Assembly: GCA_965237725.1 (NCBI GenBank)
Contig: OZ250151.1
Location: 4,340,001 to 4,404,000 of the forward strand
DNA: 64,000 nucleotides
Source: G965237725 sp965237725
GTDB lineage: Bacteria > Pseudomonadota > Gammaproteobacteria > Arenicellales > Poriferihabitantaceae
Reading direction: 5' to 3'
Notes under the pieces: model-generated
Databases searched by the model: none
What the model was told of the DNA's origin: nothing
The model's input: only the letters and a program-made list of their open reading frames with translations
Part shown: piece after piece, positions 32,573 through 39,979 of the stretch
How the letters are laid out: each line of letters begins with the position of its first letter
How positions within the stretch are numbered: the stretch's first letter is position 1
Position numbers and translations under genes: made by a program

Positions 32573-32641
32573 ATGTAACGTCGCAATGAGCGCTCGAAGA
32601 CAACGCGGCTTTTTTCGATGCGTTCGATTGCCTTGTTATGC
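32573..32641 (-). other. attC site
   Basis: Plus strand ATGTAAC to GTTATGC. It closes the cupin cassette at 32636. Confidence 0.85.
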
Positions 32642-32959
32642 GTTTTCTCCACCTTCTGGCCCGTAAAAAATTACCCAAGTTGAAAAATCATTTGTAAATT
32701 CTCCGAATCGGTGTTCAACACCCGCTGGCACAAACAGTACTTCTCCAGATTCAAACTTTTCTCTAGAATCTCCATTTACAAAATAGCCTGAACCAGAAGC
32801 CACTACATACACCTCATCTTTGGTATGAGGCTGTTGCGTATCTGTTAGTTCTGGTTTGTAAATTTCTATGGATATTGTTCCATGCTCGAATAAAACTTCA
32901 AATTCTTGATCTTGACTCCCAAGTGTTTTTAACGCAGTTTGTATTGTTAATCTATTCAC
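32636..32959 (-). CDS. Cupin domain protein
   Basis: 107 residues from the GTG at 32959 (the frame extends to 32974). ISIEIYKPELTDTQQPHTKD, EVYVVASGSGYF and GEVLFVPAGVEHRFGEF give both cupin motifs, with His and Glu ligands. Function unknown. Confidence 0.8.
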   Translation of the reverse strand: MNRLTIQTALKTLGSQDQEFEVLFEHGTISIEIYKPELTDTQQPHTKDEVYVVASGSGYFVNGDSREKFESGEVLFVPAGVEHRFGEFTNDFSTWVIFYGPEGGENA

Positions 32960-32995
32960 TAAAAATAATCTCAATAAAGATAGGTATTAGATACG

Positions 32996-33056
32996 AATAA
33001 CGCCTTGCATCAGCAGCGCGGCTTTGCCGCGTCCGACTGCATGCGCTTGTTATATT
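32996..33056 (-). other. attC site
   Basis: Plus strand GAATAAC to GTTATAT, 61 bp, with a GCGCGGCTTTGCCGCG hairpin. It closes the RidA cassette. Confidence 0.85.
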
Positions 33057-33436
33057 GCTGCGATTGCTTCTATTTCTAATTTCCAACTTGGGTCGAGAAG
33101 TTGGCAGCAAACGACTGTATAAGCCGGATCATGATCGGCAAGAAATTTTTCTCCAATTCGTGCATTTTCTTCACGATACTCTGGACTCGAAAGGTAAGTG
33201 CGCAGAGATACAACGTTTTCAAATTCCATGTTGGCCGATTTTAATATTGCACCTAAATGCCCCCAAATAACTTCGCACTGTTCTTCAAACGACTCGGGCA
33301 TAGTGACTCCGTCAGCTAGAAATCCGTTTAAGCCACTTATGTATAAAATTCTCATATCGCCACTCAATTCTACGGCGTGGCTATAGCTTCGGTATTTCGG
33401 GAAAAGTTCATCTGGATTGTGTTTTGTTACCGGCAT
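33050..33436 (-). CDS. RidA family protein
   Basis: 128 residues: YSHAVELSGDMRILYISGLN, QCEVIWGHLGAILKSANMEF, NVVSLRTYLSSPEYREENAR and YTVVCCQLLDPSWKLEIEAI. AGGAG precedes the ATG. The usual catalytic arginine before the last strand is not obvious, so activity may differ. Confidence 0.85.
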   Translation of the reverse strand: MPVTKHNPDELFPKYRSYSHAVELSGDMRILYISGLNGFLADGVTMPESFEEQCEVIWGHLGAILKSANMEFENVVSLRTYLSSPEYREENARIGEKFLADHDPAYTVVCCQLLDPSWKLEIEAIAAI

Positions 33437-33473
33437 TTAGAATTCTCCTAACATAGCTTGTATATACAATGCG

Positions 33474-33557
33474 ATATAACGTCGAGTCAACCGCCCGCCT
33501 TTAGTCGGTGCGGCGGAGAGCGATAGGTTCGGAGCAAATTGCAACGTCTTGTTAGGC
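33474..33557 (-). other. attC site
   Basis: Plus strand ATATAAC to GTTAGGC. It closes the composite TA cassette (33552-34343). Confidence 0.9.
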
Positions 33558-33764
33558 GGCGACGTCGACAAACTCGACGTTAGATGTTGGAGTTGGGATA
33601 GGCTCATTGTCTTCCTTTAATCCGTCAATGTGAATCTCAATCGCTTCCTGAATCAGTTTTATTACTTCTTTACGGCTTTCGCCGGCCGCAATACAACCAG
33701 GTAGATCAGGTACATAGGCACCGTATCCACTCTCTCCTTTTTCAATTACTACTGCATATTTCAT
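33552..33764 (-). CDS. hicB: HicB antitoxin
   Basis: 70 residues: KYAVVIEKGESGYGAYVPDL, PGCIAAGESRKEVIKLIQEA, the HicB partial RNase H fold. Short variant without a DNA-binding tail. Intact, next to a broken hicA. Confidence 0.88.
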   Translation of the reverse strand: MKYAVVIEKGESGYGAYVPDLPGCIAAGESRKEVIKLIQEAIEIHIDGLKEDNEPIPTPTSNVEFVDVAA

Positions 33765-33776
33765 AGAATCTCCATT

Positions 33777-33957
33777 TTACTTCTTTAACTCCGCTTGTTT
33801 CAAAGCCGAATTGAGTGCTCCTGGGGGTATTTCAGCACTCAGTTTCCCCGAAATCGTTACTTCCCCGGTTTTCTCGGATGTTAAACTGTCTATGACTTCC
33901 TCTAGTTCGTTTTAAATCCGATCCATCTTTTTCTATAATCTTAATCAATTCCCTGAC
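33777..33957 (-). pseudogene. hicA: HicA toxin, frameshifted and fused
   Basis: VRELIKIIEKDGSDLKRTRG and SHRQF match HicA; then one A is missing near 33880-33884, and the normal continuation TGEVTISGKLSAEIPPGALN sits in another frame up to the TAA at 33777. The 5' end has no start of its own: it is joined to a different toxin at about 33957. Confidence 0.82.
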
Positions 33958-34087
33958 TTTCTTAAAAGACAGTGAAGGATGAGCTGGGTTATCTTTCAAA
34001 AGAGAATAATTCTTTTCAGCAATCCTTTGCACTTATTCTGGTAGTTTATCGAAAACTTCCCAGAATTCTGGGGTCGTAAGATGTTTC
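33957..34087 (-). pseudogene. Toxin fragment fused to hicA
   Basis: Beginning at a TTG overlapping the antitoxin stop, it reads KHLTTPEFWEVFDKLPE, a TAA at 34035-34033, then VQRIAEKNYSLLKDNPAHPS and LSFKKV. This is the N-terminal half of another RelE/ParE-like toxin. Its C-terminus is missing and the frame runs directly into hicA at K-K-V/R-E-L. Confidence 0.72.
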
Positions 34088-34286
34088 AAATTTCCTTAGT
34101 TTGTTTTTTCCGATGTTGATCAAGAGCCTGGGTCCCCAGTTTAGATAGTTTCCCAGAATCTACATCGGCTTCGATCTGGACATCCCAATTTTCAGAATCG
34201 TACTTCGAAAACCAAGCACGAAATTCTTTTAATTCTGATTTAGGTAAGGAAACAATAGCTTCCTCTATTTCTCTAGCAGTATTCAT
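34086..34286 (-). CDS. Putative antitoxin
   Basis: 66 residues: TAREIEEAIVSLPKSELKEF, RAWFSKYDSENWDVQIEADV, then a Lys-rich end. This is the layout of small antitoxins paired with RelE-like toxins, and it overlaps the start of the toxin fragment by 2 bp. Intact. Confidence 0.7.
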   Translation of the reverse strand: MNTAREIEEAIVSLPKSELKEFRAWFSKYDSENWDVQIEADVDSGKLSKLGTQALDQHRKKQTKEI

Positions 34287-34343
34287 AGTAATTCCTCGAT
34301 ATTAGATTTTACCTCAATTCAACCTCAAACTTTAGGCGAAATC

Positions 34344-34402
34344 AGCTAACGTCGAGTTCAGCGCCCAGCTTTAGCTGGTGCGTGTTCAACGCCTTGTTGT
34401 GC
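34344..34402 (-). other. attC site
   Basis: Plus strand AGCTAAC to GTTGTGC, 59 bp. It encodes the last residues of the GFA protein at 34358. Confidence 0.85.
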
Positions 34403-34840
34403 GGCAACGCGCCCATACTTTTTGCGAAACACTCGAATTTCGTCCTTCGTAAACTTAGGAATGCTTCTATCCATCTCATCCCAATCAGATTTTAAATCAA
34501 CATAAATATGCTTATCAGGTACTACATCAATTGGTTCATCAAATAGACCCGCGGGAATTTCCATCAATTTACCTTCGGAATTTGGATTTGGAACGCGTGA
34601 ACCACATTGGATACAAAACCAATTTTCGTAACATGGTGGATTTTCTAATACAGGAGCTTGAAAAACTTTGAATAACTCCCTGCCTTCTATAATTCGAAAA
34701 CCGCCAGTCTTTACTTCCAGAAAGGCAGCATAAGCGGACCCAGTTGCTTTACGGCATCGAGTACAATGGCATAGTTCAAATGGTCCCACAATTTCAGATA
34801 TTTCGAATGATATCCCACCACATAGACAACTCCCTTTCAT
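34358..34840 (-). CDS. GFA family protein with attC-encoded tail
   Basis: 160 residues from the Met at 34840. GSCLCGGISFEISEIVGPFE, LCHCTRCRKATGSAYAAFLE and FCIQCGSRVPNPN carry the zinc cysteines. The tail QQGVEHAPAKAGR is read from attC. Confidence 0.88.
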   Translation of the reverse strand: MKGSCLCGGISFEISEIVGPFELCHCTRCRKATGSAYAAFLEVKTGGFRIIEGRELFKVFQAPVLENPPCYENWFCIQCGSRVPNPNSEGKLMEIPAGLFDEPIDVVPDKHIYVDLKSDWDEMDRSIPKFTKDEIRVFRKKYGRVAAQQGVEHAPAKAGR

Positions 34841-34867
34841 TTCATATTCTCCTCTAATATGTTTGTC

Positions 34868-34938
34868 GCACAACGTCTAGCTCAGCGCCCGAAGGATAAG
34901 CGTAGCTTTCCGAGGTGCGTTGCAGCTACTTGTTATCT
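34868..34938 (-). other. attC site
   Basis: Plus strand GCACAAC to GTTATCT. It closes the ParE-type TA cassette. Confidence 0.85.
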
Positions 34939-35220
34939 GTTTTTCCAAAATCCAGGTTTCCTTTTGTGGTGAGCTACAGCAATTATTAACAGTTCATTCT
35001 CTTCAACAGCATAGAGTATCGAAAACGGAAATCTAGCTAAAACATATCGCCGAAAATTTGGAGTATAGGCTTGGCCTATTTGAGGGTAATCGCGTATTTG
35101 TGCGACTACTCTATCCACTTCGTCAAGAAAGTCTGATCCTAATCCTTTAGATTCCCTTTCGTAAAATACTGCAGATTCGGTCATTTCTTCTTCCGCTGGA
35201 AGGAGAAACCGAAATTCCAT
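34933..35220 (-). CDS. ParE/RelE family toxin
   Basis: 95 residues: LLPAEEEMTESAVFYERESK, LGSDFLDEVDRVVAQIRDYP, RRYVLARFPFSILYAVEENE and IIAVAHHKRKPGFWKNR. All regions are in one frame. Toxin of the ParE-like branch; its target (gyrase or mRNA) is unknown. Its start directly abuts the antitoxin stop. Confidence 0.88.
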   Translation of the reverse strand: MEFRFLLPAEEEMTESAVFYERESKGLGSDFLDEVDRVVAQIRDYPQIGQAYTPNFRRYVLARFPFSILYAVEENELLIIAVAHHKRKPGFWKNR

Positions 35221-35450
35221 TATTTCAATCTTTCCCTCGCTTTCAACATAACCTGTTTACCAGGAATAGCCTCTAGATTTCCCTCGATAAAGGCTTGGTA
35301 GCGAGATTCGGCTTCCTTACGCCATATCTCCTCGACGTCTTTATCCTCCTCACCGTCTAACTCTTCAATTAAGTAGTGGGCTAAAGCTGCCTTTTCTTTT
35401 GAACTCAGTCCTTGGATTTCGGTTTCCAGTTTTTGAAATATTTTACCCAT
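35220..35450 (-). CDS. Addiction module antitoxin
   Basis: 76 residues: KLETEIQGLSSKEKAALAHY, LIEELDGEEDKDVEEIWRKE and ESRYQAFIEGNLEAIPGKQV fit the putative addiction-module component family. Partner of the toxin at 34933. Confidence 0.85.
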   Translation of the reverse strand: MGKIFQKLETEIQGLSSKEKAALAHYLIEELDGEEDKDVEEIWRKEAESRYQAFIEGNLEAIPGKQVMLKARERLK

Positions 35451-35484
35451 AAGGCAATTATAGCATTCTGGCTAGTTTTAAGAC

Positions 35485-35568
35485 AGATAACGTCGCAATA
35501 ACCGCCCGACTTTAGTCGGTGCGGTTTTTATTTGAAGAAAAAAAACGAAGTTTATTACCTTGTTATGC
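35485..35568 (-). other. attC site
   Basis: Plus strand AGATAAC to GTTATGC. It closes the GNAT cassette at 35563. Confidence 0.88.
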
Positions 35569-36018
35569 ACCGAATCTGGATTGATAGCCAATTTTATTAC
35601 CAATAAATCCCGCTGACTCATAAAATTTAAGGGTAGTTTCTCGTTTTGATCCAGTCATTAGTGCCACTTTGTAACAACCGATATCCCGAGCCAATTCTTT
35701 TGAATAAGTAAGAATAGCTTTACCAACGCCCTTGTTACGATGCTCCTTTGACACAATAACATTTTCAATAACAGCGTATGGTCGACCTGACCAACTAAAG
35801 TTTGGACAGACATTTAGAGTACATGTCCCAATCAGCTTTTTATTTTCAAAAGCCCCGACAACGCAACCTCCACTTTCAATTAAAGAAGAGAATATCGATA
35901 CTACTTTCTCTTCGTTCGGCCAAGGAGATTTCGGTCGATCATATTCGTCAATTAGCACCAAAACACCTTTGATTTCTTCAAGTACAATTTTTCTTATATT
36001 CATAATTTGGTTCGTCAT
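35563..36018 (-). CDS. GNAT N-acetyltransferase
   Basis: 151 residues: VVGAFENKKLIGTCTLNVCP, AVIENVIVSKEHRNKGVGKA, YKVALMTGSKRETTLKFYES. Start at 36018 or the Met at 36003. Acceptor unknown. Confidence 0.88.
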   Translation of the reverse strand: MTNQIMNIRKIVLEEIKGVLVLIDEYDRPKSPWPNEEKVVSIFSSLIESGGCVVGAFENKKLIGTCTLNVCPNFSWSGRPYAVIENVIVSKEHRNKGVGKAILTYSKELARDIGCYKVALMTGSKRETTLKFYESAGFIGNKIGYQSRFGA

Positions 36019-36021
36019 GAT

Positions 36022-36123
36022 GCATAACGTCTAGCTCAGCGCCGAGAAACCAAGCGCGGTAAAATTGGAAGCGATAGCGACCACCGCGCGACTTTCGCAG
36101 TGCGCTGCAGCGTCTTGTTATGT
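36022..36123 (-). other. attC site, long subtype
   Basis: 102 bp, plus strand GCATAAC to GTTATGT, with GAAGCGATAGCGACCACCGC. It closes the cassette at 36118. Confidence 0.88.
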
Positions 36124-36468
36124 GTCTGATTCAACATATTGAACAAATTGGTATGATGCCATTCCCGCCACTGATGTCATTTTTAAAATCTCCACTTTTC
36201 GCCCTGTAAGATGCTCCAAATCATTATCTACTAGGATAACTATAACTTTTCCTGAATTTAACTTTACTTTCATTCGGATTTTGGAAACATCGCTTCTGTC
36301 TTTAACTGCGAGCTCTGTGGTTTCACCGTATATACTTTTAGAAAATATAGGTGTAAATATTGCTAAAACCAGAATAATTCCTATTGCAAGGAATAACCAT
36401 ATTCTTCGACTTTTGTTTAACTCTTTTTTAAGCTCTTTATCAAAAGCTTTTTCTAATTCTAATTTCAT
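36118..36468 (-). CDS. Unknown protein with one membrane helix
   Basis: 116 residues: basic N-terminus with LKKELNKSRRIW, helix LFLAIGIILVLAIFTPIF, then a soluble domain RMKVKLNSGKVIVILVDN. No family recognised. Confidence 0.55.
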   Translation of the reverse strand: MKLELEKAFDKELKKELNKSRRIWLFLAIGIILVLAIFTPIFSKSIYGETTELAVKDRSDVSKIRMKVKLNSGKVIVILVDNDLEHLTGRKVEILKMTSVAGMASYQFVQYVESDT

Positions 36469-36475
36469 TTACTGC

Positions 36476-36547
36476 ACATAACGTCGAAATCAGCGCCAAT
36501 TTAAGAGCGAAGCGAGTAAATTGTGCGACTGCATTTCCTTGTTATGT
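36476..36547 (-). other. attC site
   Basis: Plus strand ACATAAC to GTTATGT. It closes the broken ParE cassette. Confidence 0.85.
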
Positions 36548-36836
36548 TCTTCTAAGTCCATAGGTTGGTCTCTGTCTGTGGTGGCGTATTACTAGAATTC
36601 GAATCGTTTCAGAATCCACTGCCTTAAACAGTACAGAAAAAGGAAATCGCCGAACAAAACTACGCCGAATTTCATTCTTTACTACACGGAATTTTCGTGG
36701 AAATTTTTCGATATTCTCAATCGAACGATAAACTTCCGATCGGAGTTCCTCACCTAATCCTTCTCTATTTACTCTCATAGTATCTGACGGCGTCATTCAG
36801 ATCAGATATCGTAAGAGGATGAAATTCTAAATTCAT
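36542..36836 (-). pseudogene. ParE/RelE toxin, frameshifted
   Basis: The 5' part reads MNLEFHPLTISDLNDAVRYY ESK, then a one-base insertion near 36770-36775 produces a stop. The rest, REGLGEELRSEVYRSIENIE and RRFPFSVLFKAVDSETIRIL, continues in another frame. Antitoxin at 36836 is intact. Confidence 0.85.
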
Positions 36837-37069
36837 TAATCGCCGCTAGTGCGGCAAAGGAATTCCTCTTTCGAAACGAGAGAAAGATTTCCTGACTCAA
36901 TCTCACCATCTCGATTTTCAGCGAGCGCAATTCCTTCTGTATCAATCGTCGGGTCTGACTGAGCTTCTTCATCTTCAACCAGGCTTTCCCAAGCTCGGAG
37001 TGCGAGCTGCTCACGCTCTACCGGCGAAAGCTCTAACAATTCCTTTTCTACTTCACTCATTCTATTCAT
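36836..37069 (-). CDS. Addiction module antitoxin
   Basis: 77 residues: VEKELLELSPVEREQLALRA, WESLVEDEEAQSDPTIDTEG, then the toxin-binding tail. Its end overlaps the start of the dead toxin. Orphaned antitoxin. Confidence 0.85.
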   Translation of the reverse strand: MNRMSEVEKELLELSPVEREQLALRAWESLVEDEEAQSDPTIDTEGIALAENRDGEIESGNLSLVSKEEFLCRTSGD

Positions 37070-37101
37070 ACGTACATTTTACATAATTCGAGCTCTAAAG
37101 A

Positions 37102-37185
37102 ACATAACGTCGCGTTAACCGCCCGCCTTTAGCGGGTGCGGCGGAGAGCCAAAGGCTCGGAGCGAATTGCAACGCGTTGTTAGGC
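37102..37185 (-). other. attC site
   Basis: Plus strand ACATAAC to GTTAGGC, stem CGCCTTTAGCG. It closes the DUF1772 cassette. Confidence 0.9.
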
Positions 37186-37611
37186 AACTGCTGCAAAAAG
37201 ATAAAGCAAAAATGCTATGCCACTCACTATTGTACGAATCCAATGTTTTGGCCCCCACTTCAACAGTAATTGTTGAGTATTTTCTGATTCAACATCATTT
37301 TCAGGGTCTAGCAATACATCGTTAACTGGTTTTATCAAAATTAAAGTAATTGGGACAACGGAAATAAAGAAAAGCGCTCCTACAAGCCATAAAGAATCAC
37401 TACTGATATACCAAGCCAAAATTCCAGTAACAAATCCAATTAACGCCAGGGCGATTTGCATTGGGGCAGCTCGCTTATACATCGGCGGAAAAAATCGACC
37501 GCCAACCGATACACCAGCTTCAAGAGCTGCTGGATGTTGAGCTAATGATATATAAACTGCTGCACCAAAAAAAGTGCCGCAACATAATAACGCAATAATT
37601 TCAACTATCAT
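37180..37611 (-). CDS. DUF1772 membrane protein
   Basis: 143 residues, four membrane helices; the opening IALLCCGTFFGAAVYISLAQ HPA and the loop FFPPMYKRAAPMQIALALIG match DUF1772. GAGGAAAA precedes the ATG. Function unknown. Confidence 0.75.
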   Translation of the reverse strand: MIVEIIALLCCGTFFGAAVYISLAQHPAALEAGVSVGGRFFPPMYKRAAPMQIALALIGFVTGILAWYISSDSLWLVGALFFISVVPITLILIKPVNDVLLDPENDVESENTQQLLLKWGPKHWIRTIVSGIAFLLYLFAAVA

Positions 37612-37621
37612 GGAATTTTCC

Positions 37622-37849
37622 TCAGTTGCCTAACGTCGCGTTCAACCCAAGGCTCAAGGCCAATTCAACTTTCTGCGGCCAACTAAACCTCGAGCGCGAA
37701 ATTTCTTCTGGGAAAGGAAACATTGAATCTAAAAAACGATTCAATTGCACCTCCAAATATATATGTCCTCTCACCACTACAATTAGATCGTCCTCGTTAG
37801 TAAGAGCCTCCCCTAATTTGAACGGGCTTTTATCATCCTTATCATTCAT
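37622..37849 (-). pseudogene. Truncated unknown gene joined to half attC
   Basis: 75 residues: LTNEDDLIVVVRGHIYLEVQ, FLDSMFPFPEEISRSRFSWP, QKVELALSLG, then LNATLGN encoded by attC. The intact relatives I recall continue past the A-L-x-L-G region, so the C-terminus is lost. It ends in the R box of the attC at 37628. Confidence 0.6.
37628..37648 (-). other. Half attC site (right part deleted)
   Basis: GCCTAACGTCGCGTTCAACC is the left half of a normal site; the right half ending GTTRRRY is absent and coding sequence begins instead. This is the mirror of the deletion at 24031. Confidence 0.7.
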
Positions 37850-37858
37850 AATTTTGAA

Positions 37859-37961
37859 ACATAACGTCTAGCTCAGCGCTGTAGAAACCAAGCGCGGTAC
37901 AATTGGGGGCGGTAGCGACCACCGCGCGACTTTCGGAGTGCGCTACAGCGTCTTGTTATGT
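37859..37961 (-). other. attC site, long subtype
   Basis: 103 bp, plus strand ACATAAC to GTTATGT, with GGGCGGTAGCGACCACCGCG. It closes the DUF2442/DUF4160 cassette. Confidence 0.88.
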
Positions 37962-38222
37962 GCTTTTAGCCTTAAGAGGGAAGCGGTCGGGATGTTCAAT
38001 TATTTCGTCCGTTAAATCCACGTCAATATCAGGCCAATGGTAATGTCCAGGAGATTGTTCTTCTACGTTTAAAATAGATTTCACGGGTTGGTCTTTAAAC
38101 CAAGGGAAATCTTCGTAGGACATAAATAGTTCCTTCTCCCCAGAAAGAAGCCATACGCCATATGCTGAAATATTAGATATCTCAGCTGCTAAAGTGTCGG
38201 TGCCATGCGCTAATGAGTTCAT
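37956..38222 (-). CDS. DUF2442 protein
   Basis: 88 residues: YGVWLLSGEKELFMSYEDFP, WFKDQPVKSILNVEEQSPGH, YHWPDIDVDL. It overlaps DUF4160 by 41 bp. The pair DUF4160-DUF2442 recurs widely and is often listed as TA-like, without proof of toxicity that I know of. Confidence 0.85.
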   Translation of the reverse strand: MNSLAHGTDTLAAEISNISAYGVWLLSGEKELFMSYEDFPWFKDQPVKSILNVEEQSPGHYHWPDIDVDLTDEIIEHPDRFPLKAKST

Positions 38223-38421
38223 CTAAATGGGCCTCAATTATTAATTTCACTTCTTTAATTTGTTTAGGAGTCAGATTATAGTTCTTTGCGAGGTCTATTT
38301 CAGGTTCTAACCAAAATTTCGCTTCCCCATCGCCCGATATTACATGGACGTGTATTCTTTCTTCTTCCCTAGAAAAGAAGAAAAATCGGTATCCTTTTTC
38401 TCTAAATACTGTTGGACTCAT
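38182..38421 (-). CDS. DUF4160 protein
   Basis: 79 residues: REKGYRFFFFSREEERIHVH, VISGDGEAKFWLEPEIDLAK. H-V-H and the E-x-x-x-x-L are conserved in DUF4160. Partner of the DUF2442 gene. Confidence 0.85.
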   Translation of the reverse strand: MSPTVFREKGYRFFFFSREEERIHVHVISGDGEAKFWLEPEIDLAKNYNLTPKQIKEVKLIIEAHLDELISAWHRHFSS

Positions 38422-38433
38422 TATTCATTCTGC

Positions 38434-38505
38434 ACATAACGTCGAAATCAACGCAAAAATGCGAGCGCAGCGAGTATTTTGTGCGCCTGCATTTCTTTGT
38501 TATAC
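38434..38505 (-). other. attC site
   Basis: Plus strand ACATAAC to GTTATAC. It closes the RelE/Phd cassette. Confidence 0.85.
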
Positions 38506-38796
38506 GTTTTTACTAGAAAATCTATCTAGCATGTCTTTGTAAACATCTTCATCCCTTTTTCCAACACTGAGAGTGGTTATAGTTAGCTTACGGTCATCTA
38601 CGTGGTAAGTTAGTCTCAGGGGAGGACGTTTCCTCTTTATTTTATAGAGGTTGTACCCGCCGGATAATCTGGAACCTGGAAAATGAGGGTTTTCGAGTCG
38701 CTGTCTTAGTTTTTCCTTAAAGAATTCCCTGTCCATAGTAGATAACGATTCAAATTCTTTTAATGCTTTTGGATGGAAAAATAGTTTATAAGTCAT
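38500..38796 (-). CDS. RelE family toxin
   Basis: 98 residues: YKLFFHPKALKEFESLSTMD, PGSRLSGGYNLYKIKRKRPP, LRLTYHVDDRKLTITTLSVG KRD. The basic surface and terminal region are typical of RelE mRNA interferases. It overlaps the antitoxin by 11 bp. Intact. Confidence 0.88.
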   Translation of the reverse strand: MTYKLFFHPKALKEFESLSTMDREFFKEKLRQRLENPHFPGSRLSGGYNLYKIKRKRPPLRLTYHVDDRKLTITTLSVGKRDEDVYKDMLDRFSSKNV

Positions 38797-39046
38797 CCAG
38801 ACTTACTTCTACAGGAATTTCACCATCGGCCAATCGTGCATTTGCCTCTAATAACAAAGCAAGATCTTCCATTGCCTCGAACATAGTTTCGTAAAGACCA
38901 GGTGGGACTGCGTAAAAACATGGCTCATTACTTTTTAAAACAGCAATAGCTTCACCCTCAGATTGCTGTAAAATAGCACTAGGATTAGCCTTAAATTGAG
39001 TAATACTGGTAGATATACCAGCCATAACTTTTGATACAGTAGTCAT
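38786..39046 (-). CDS. Phd/YefM family antitoxin
   Basis: 86 residues from the Met at 39046, which has GGAGG six bases upstream (39053-39057). SITQFKANPSAILQQSEGEA, IAVLKSNEPCFYAVPPGLYE are the Phd/YefM fold. It has its own promoter inside a 56-bp palindrome (39061-39116). Confidence 0.88.
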   Translation of the reverse strand: MTTVSKVMAGISTSITQFKANPSAILQQSEGEAIAVLKSNEPCFYAVPPGLYETMFEAMEDLALLLEANARLADGEIPVEVSLDDL

Positions 39047-39060
39047 AACAAACCTCCGCA

Positions 39061-39121
39061 AAGATCTATAAAAAGGTCTAAATTATGGTCGAATTATAGA
39101 CCTTTTTATAGATCTTGTCTA
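39061..39121 (-). promoter_or_regulatory. Promoter with 20-bp inverted-repeat operator
   Basis: A perfect 20-bp inverted repeat (39061-39080 and 39097-39116) has a 16-nt centre. On the minus strand TAGACA (39121-39116) and TATAAT (39098-39093) are 17 bp apart, so the -10 box lies in the centre. The antitoxin probably represses here. Confidence 0.75.
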
Positions 39122-39155
39122 GCACTAATTCAAACAGAAATTAGTCGTTATTGGC

Positions 39156-39216
39156 GCATAACGAATGGTATCAGCGGCTCGCGTCCTCGCGAGTCCGCTG
39201 CATGCCCTTGTTATGT
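39156..39216 (-). other. attC site
   Basis: Plus strand GCATAAC to GTTATGT, 61 bp, with a CGCGTCCTCGCG hairpin. It closes the GNAT cassette. Confidence 0.85.
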
Positions 39217-39858
39217 GTCTATGCGGTATGATGCCCATCGAACGTCGGCTTGTGCCCCGAAGCAATTCTTCATGGTCTGATACTTGCGTGATGATTGAGA
39301 TCGCCTCCACTCTGTGCGAGTTACTCGATAATTTGGACTATCTTCGCCATAGCACCACATTCGACCTCTATCAAAAAACCCTGCTTTTTCCAGCACTCTC
39401 TTTGACGCGACATTCTCCTCGTAAAATGAGGCAACGACTTCATTTAGTGTCGATTCTTCAAAGGCAAATCGCAATATCCGACTACATGCTTCGGTTGCGT
39501 ATCCCTTACCCCAGGCGGTGCGTTTCAGTGCGAATCCGATTTCAATTTCTGCATCTGGCATTTCACCAAGCACTACTAGGCTGTAGTTGGTATCTTCCTC
39601 GCCAACAGGCATCGGCAACAGGAAGACGCTTCCGAACTTCTCATGTGTTTTTAGATCGGATATGCACCAGATTCCAATACATCCATTGCCGCCACGCTTA
39701 ATCCAGTTAGACATTTCGGTTTTAATCTCGGCTTTAGACATCAGGTCGCAGACGTACCTCACTACTTCTGGGTCAGTGAACATCTCCACCGAGAGCTCAA
39801 TATCCGCGTCGGCCAGTGGGGTCAGGCATAGGCGATTCGTGAGGAGCGTCAAATTCAT
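39211..39858 (-). CDS. GNAT N-acetyltransferase, RimJ/RimL type
   Basis: 215 residues from the Met at 39858. LTNRLCLTPLADADIELSVE, ALKRTAWGKGYATEACSRIL and VASKRVLEKAGFFDRG. The C-terminal 40 residues extend beyond the usual domain. Acceptor unknown. Confidence 0.88.
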   Translation of the reverse strand: MNLTLLTNRLCLTPLADADIELSVEMFTDPEVVRYVCDLMSKAEIKTEMSNWIKRGGNGCIGIWCISDLKTHEKFGSVFLLPMPVGEEDTNYSLVVLGEMPDAEIEIGFALKRTAWGKGYATEACSRILRFAFEESTLNEVVASFYEENVASKRVLEKAGFFDRGRMWCYGEDSPNYRVTRTEWRRSQSSRKYQTMKNCFGAQADVRWASYRIDT

Positions 39859-39913
39859 CAGCAACTATTGTATCGTCTTAGGCAATTAGAGGAATCCGAA
39901 TTTCTCATTTGCC

Positions 39914-39972
39914 ACATAACGTCGCGTTAACCGCCCGACTTTAGGTGGTGCGAGTTCAACGCCTTGTTATAC
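39914..39972 (-). other. attC site
   Basis: Plus strand ACATAAC to GTTATAC, 59 bp. It closes the RidA cassette at 39980. Confidence 0.88.
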
Positions 39973-39979
39973 GAATCCT

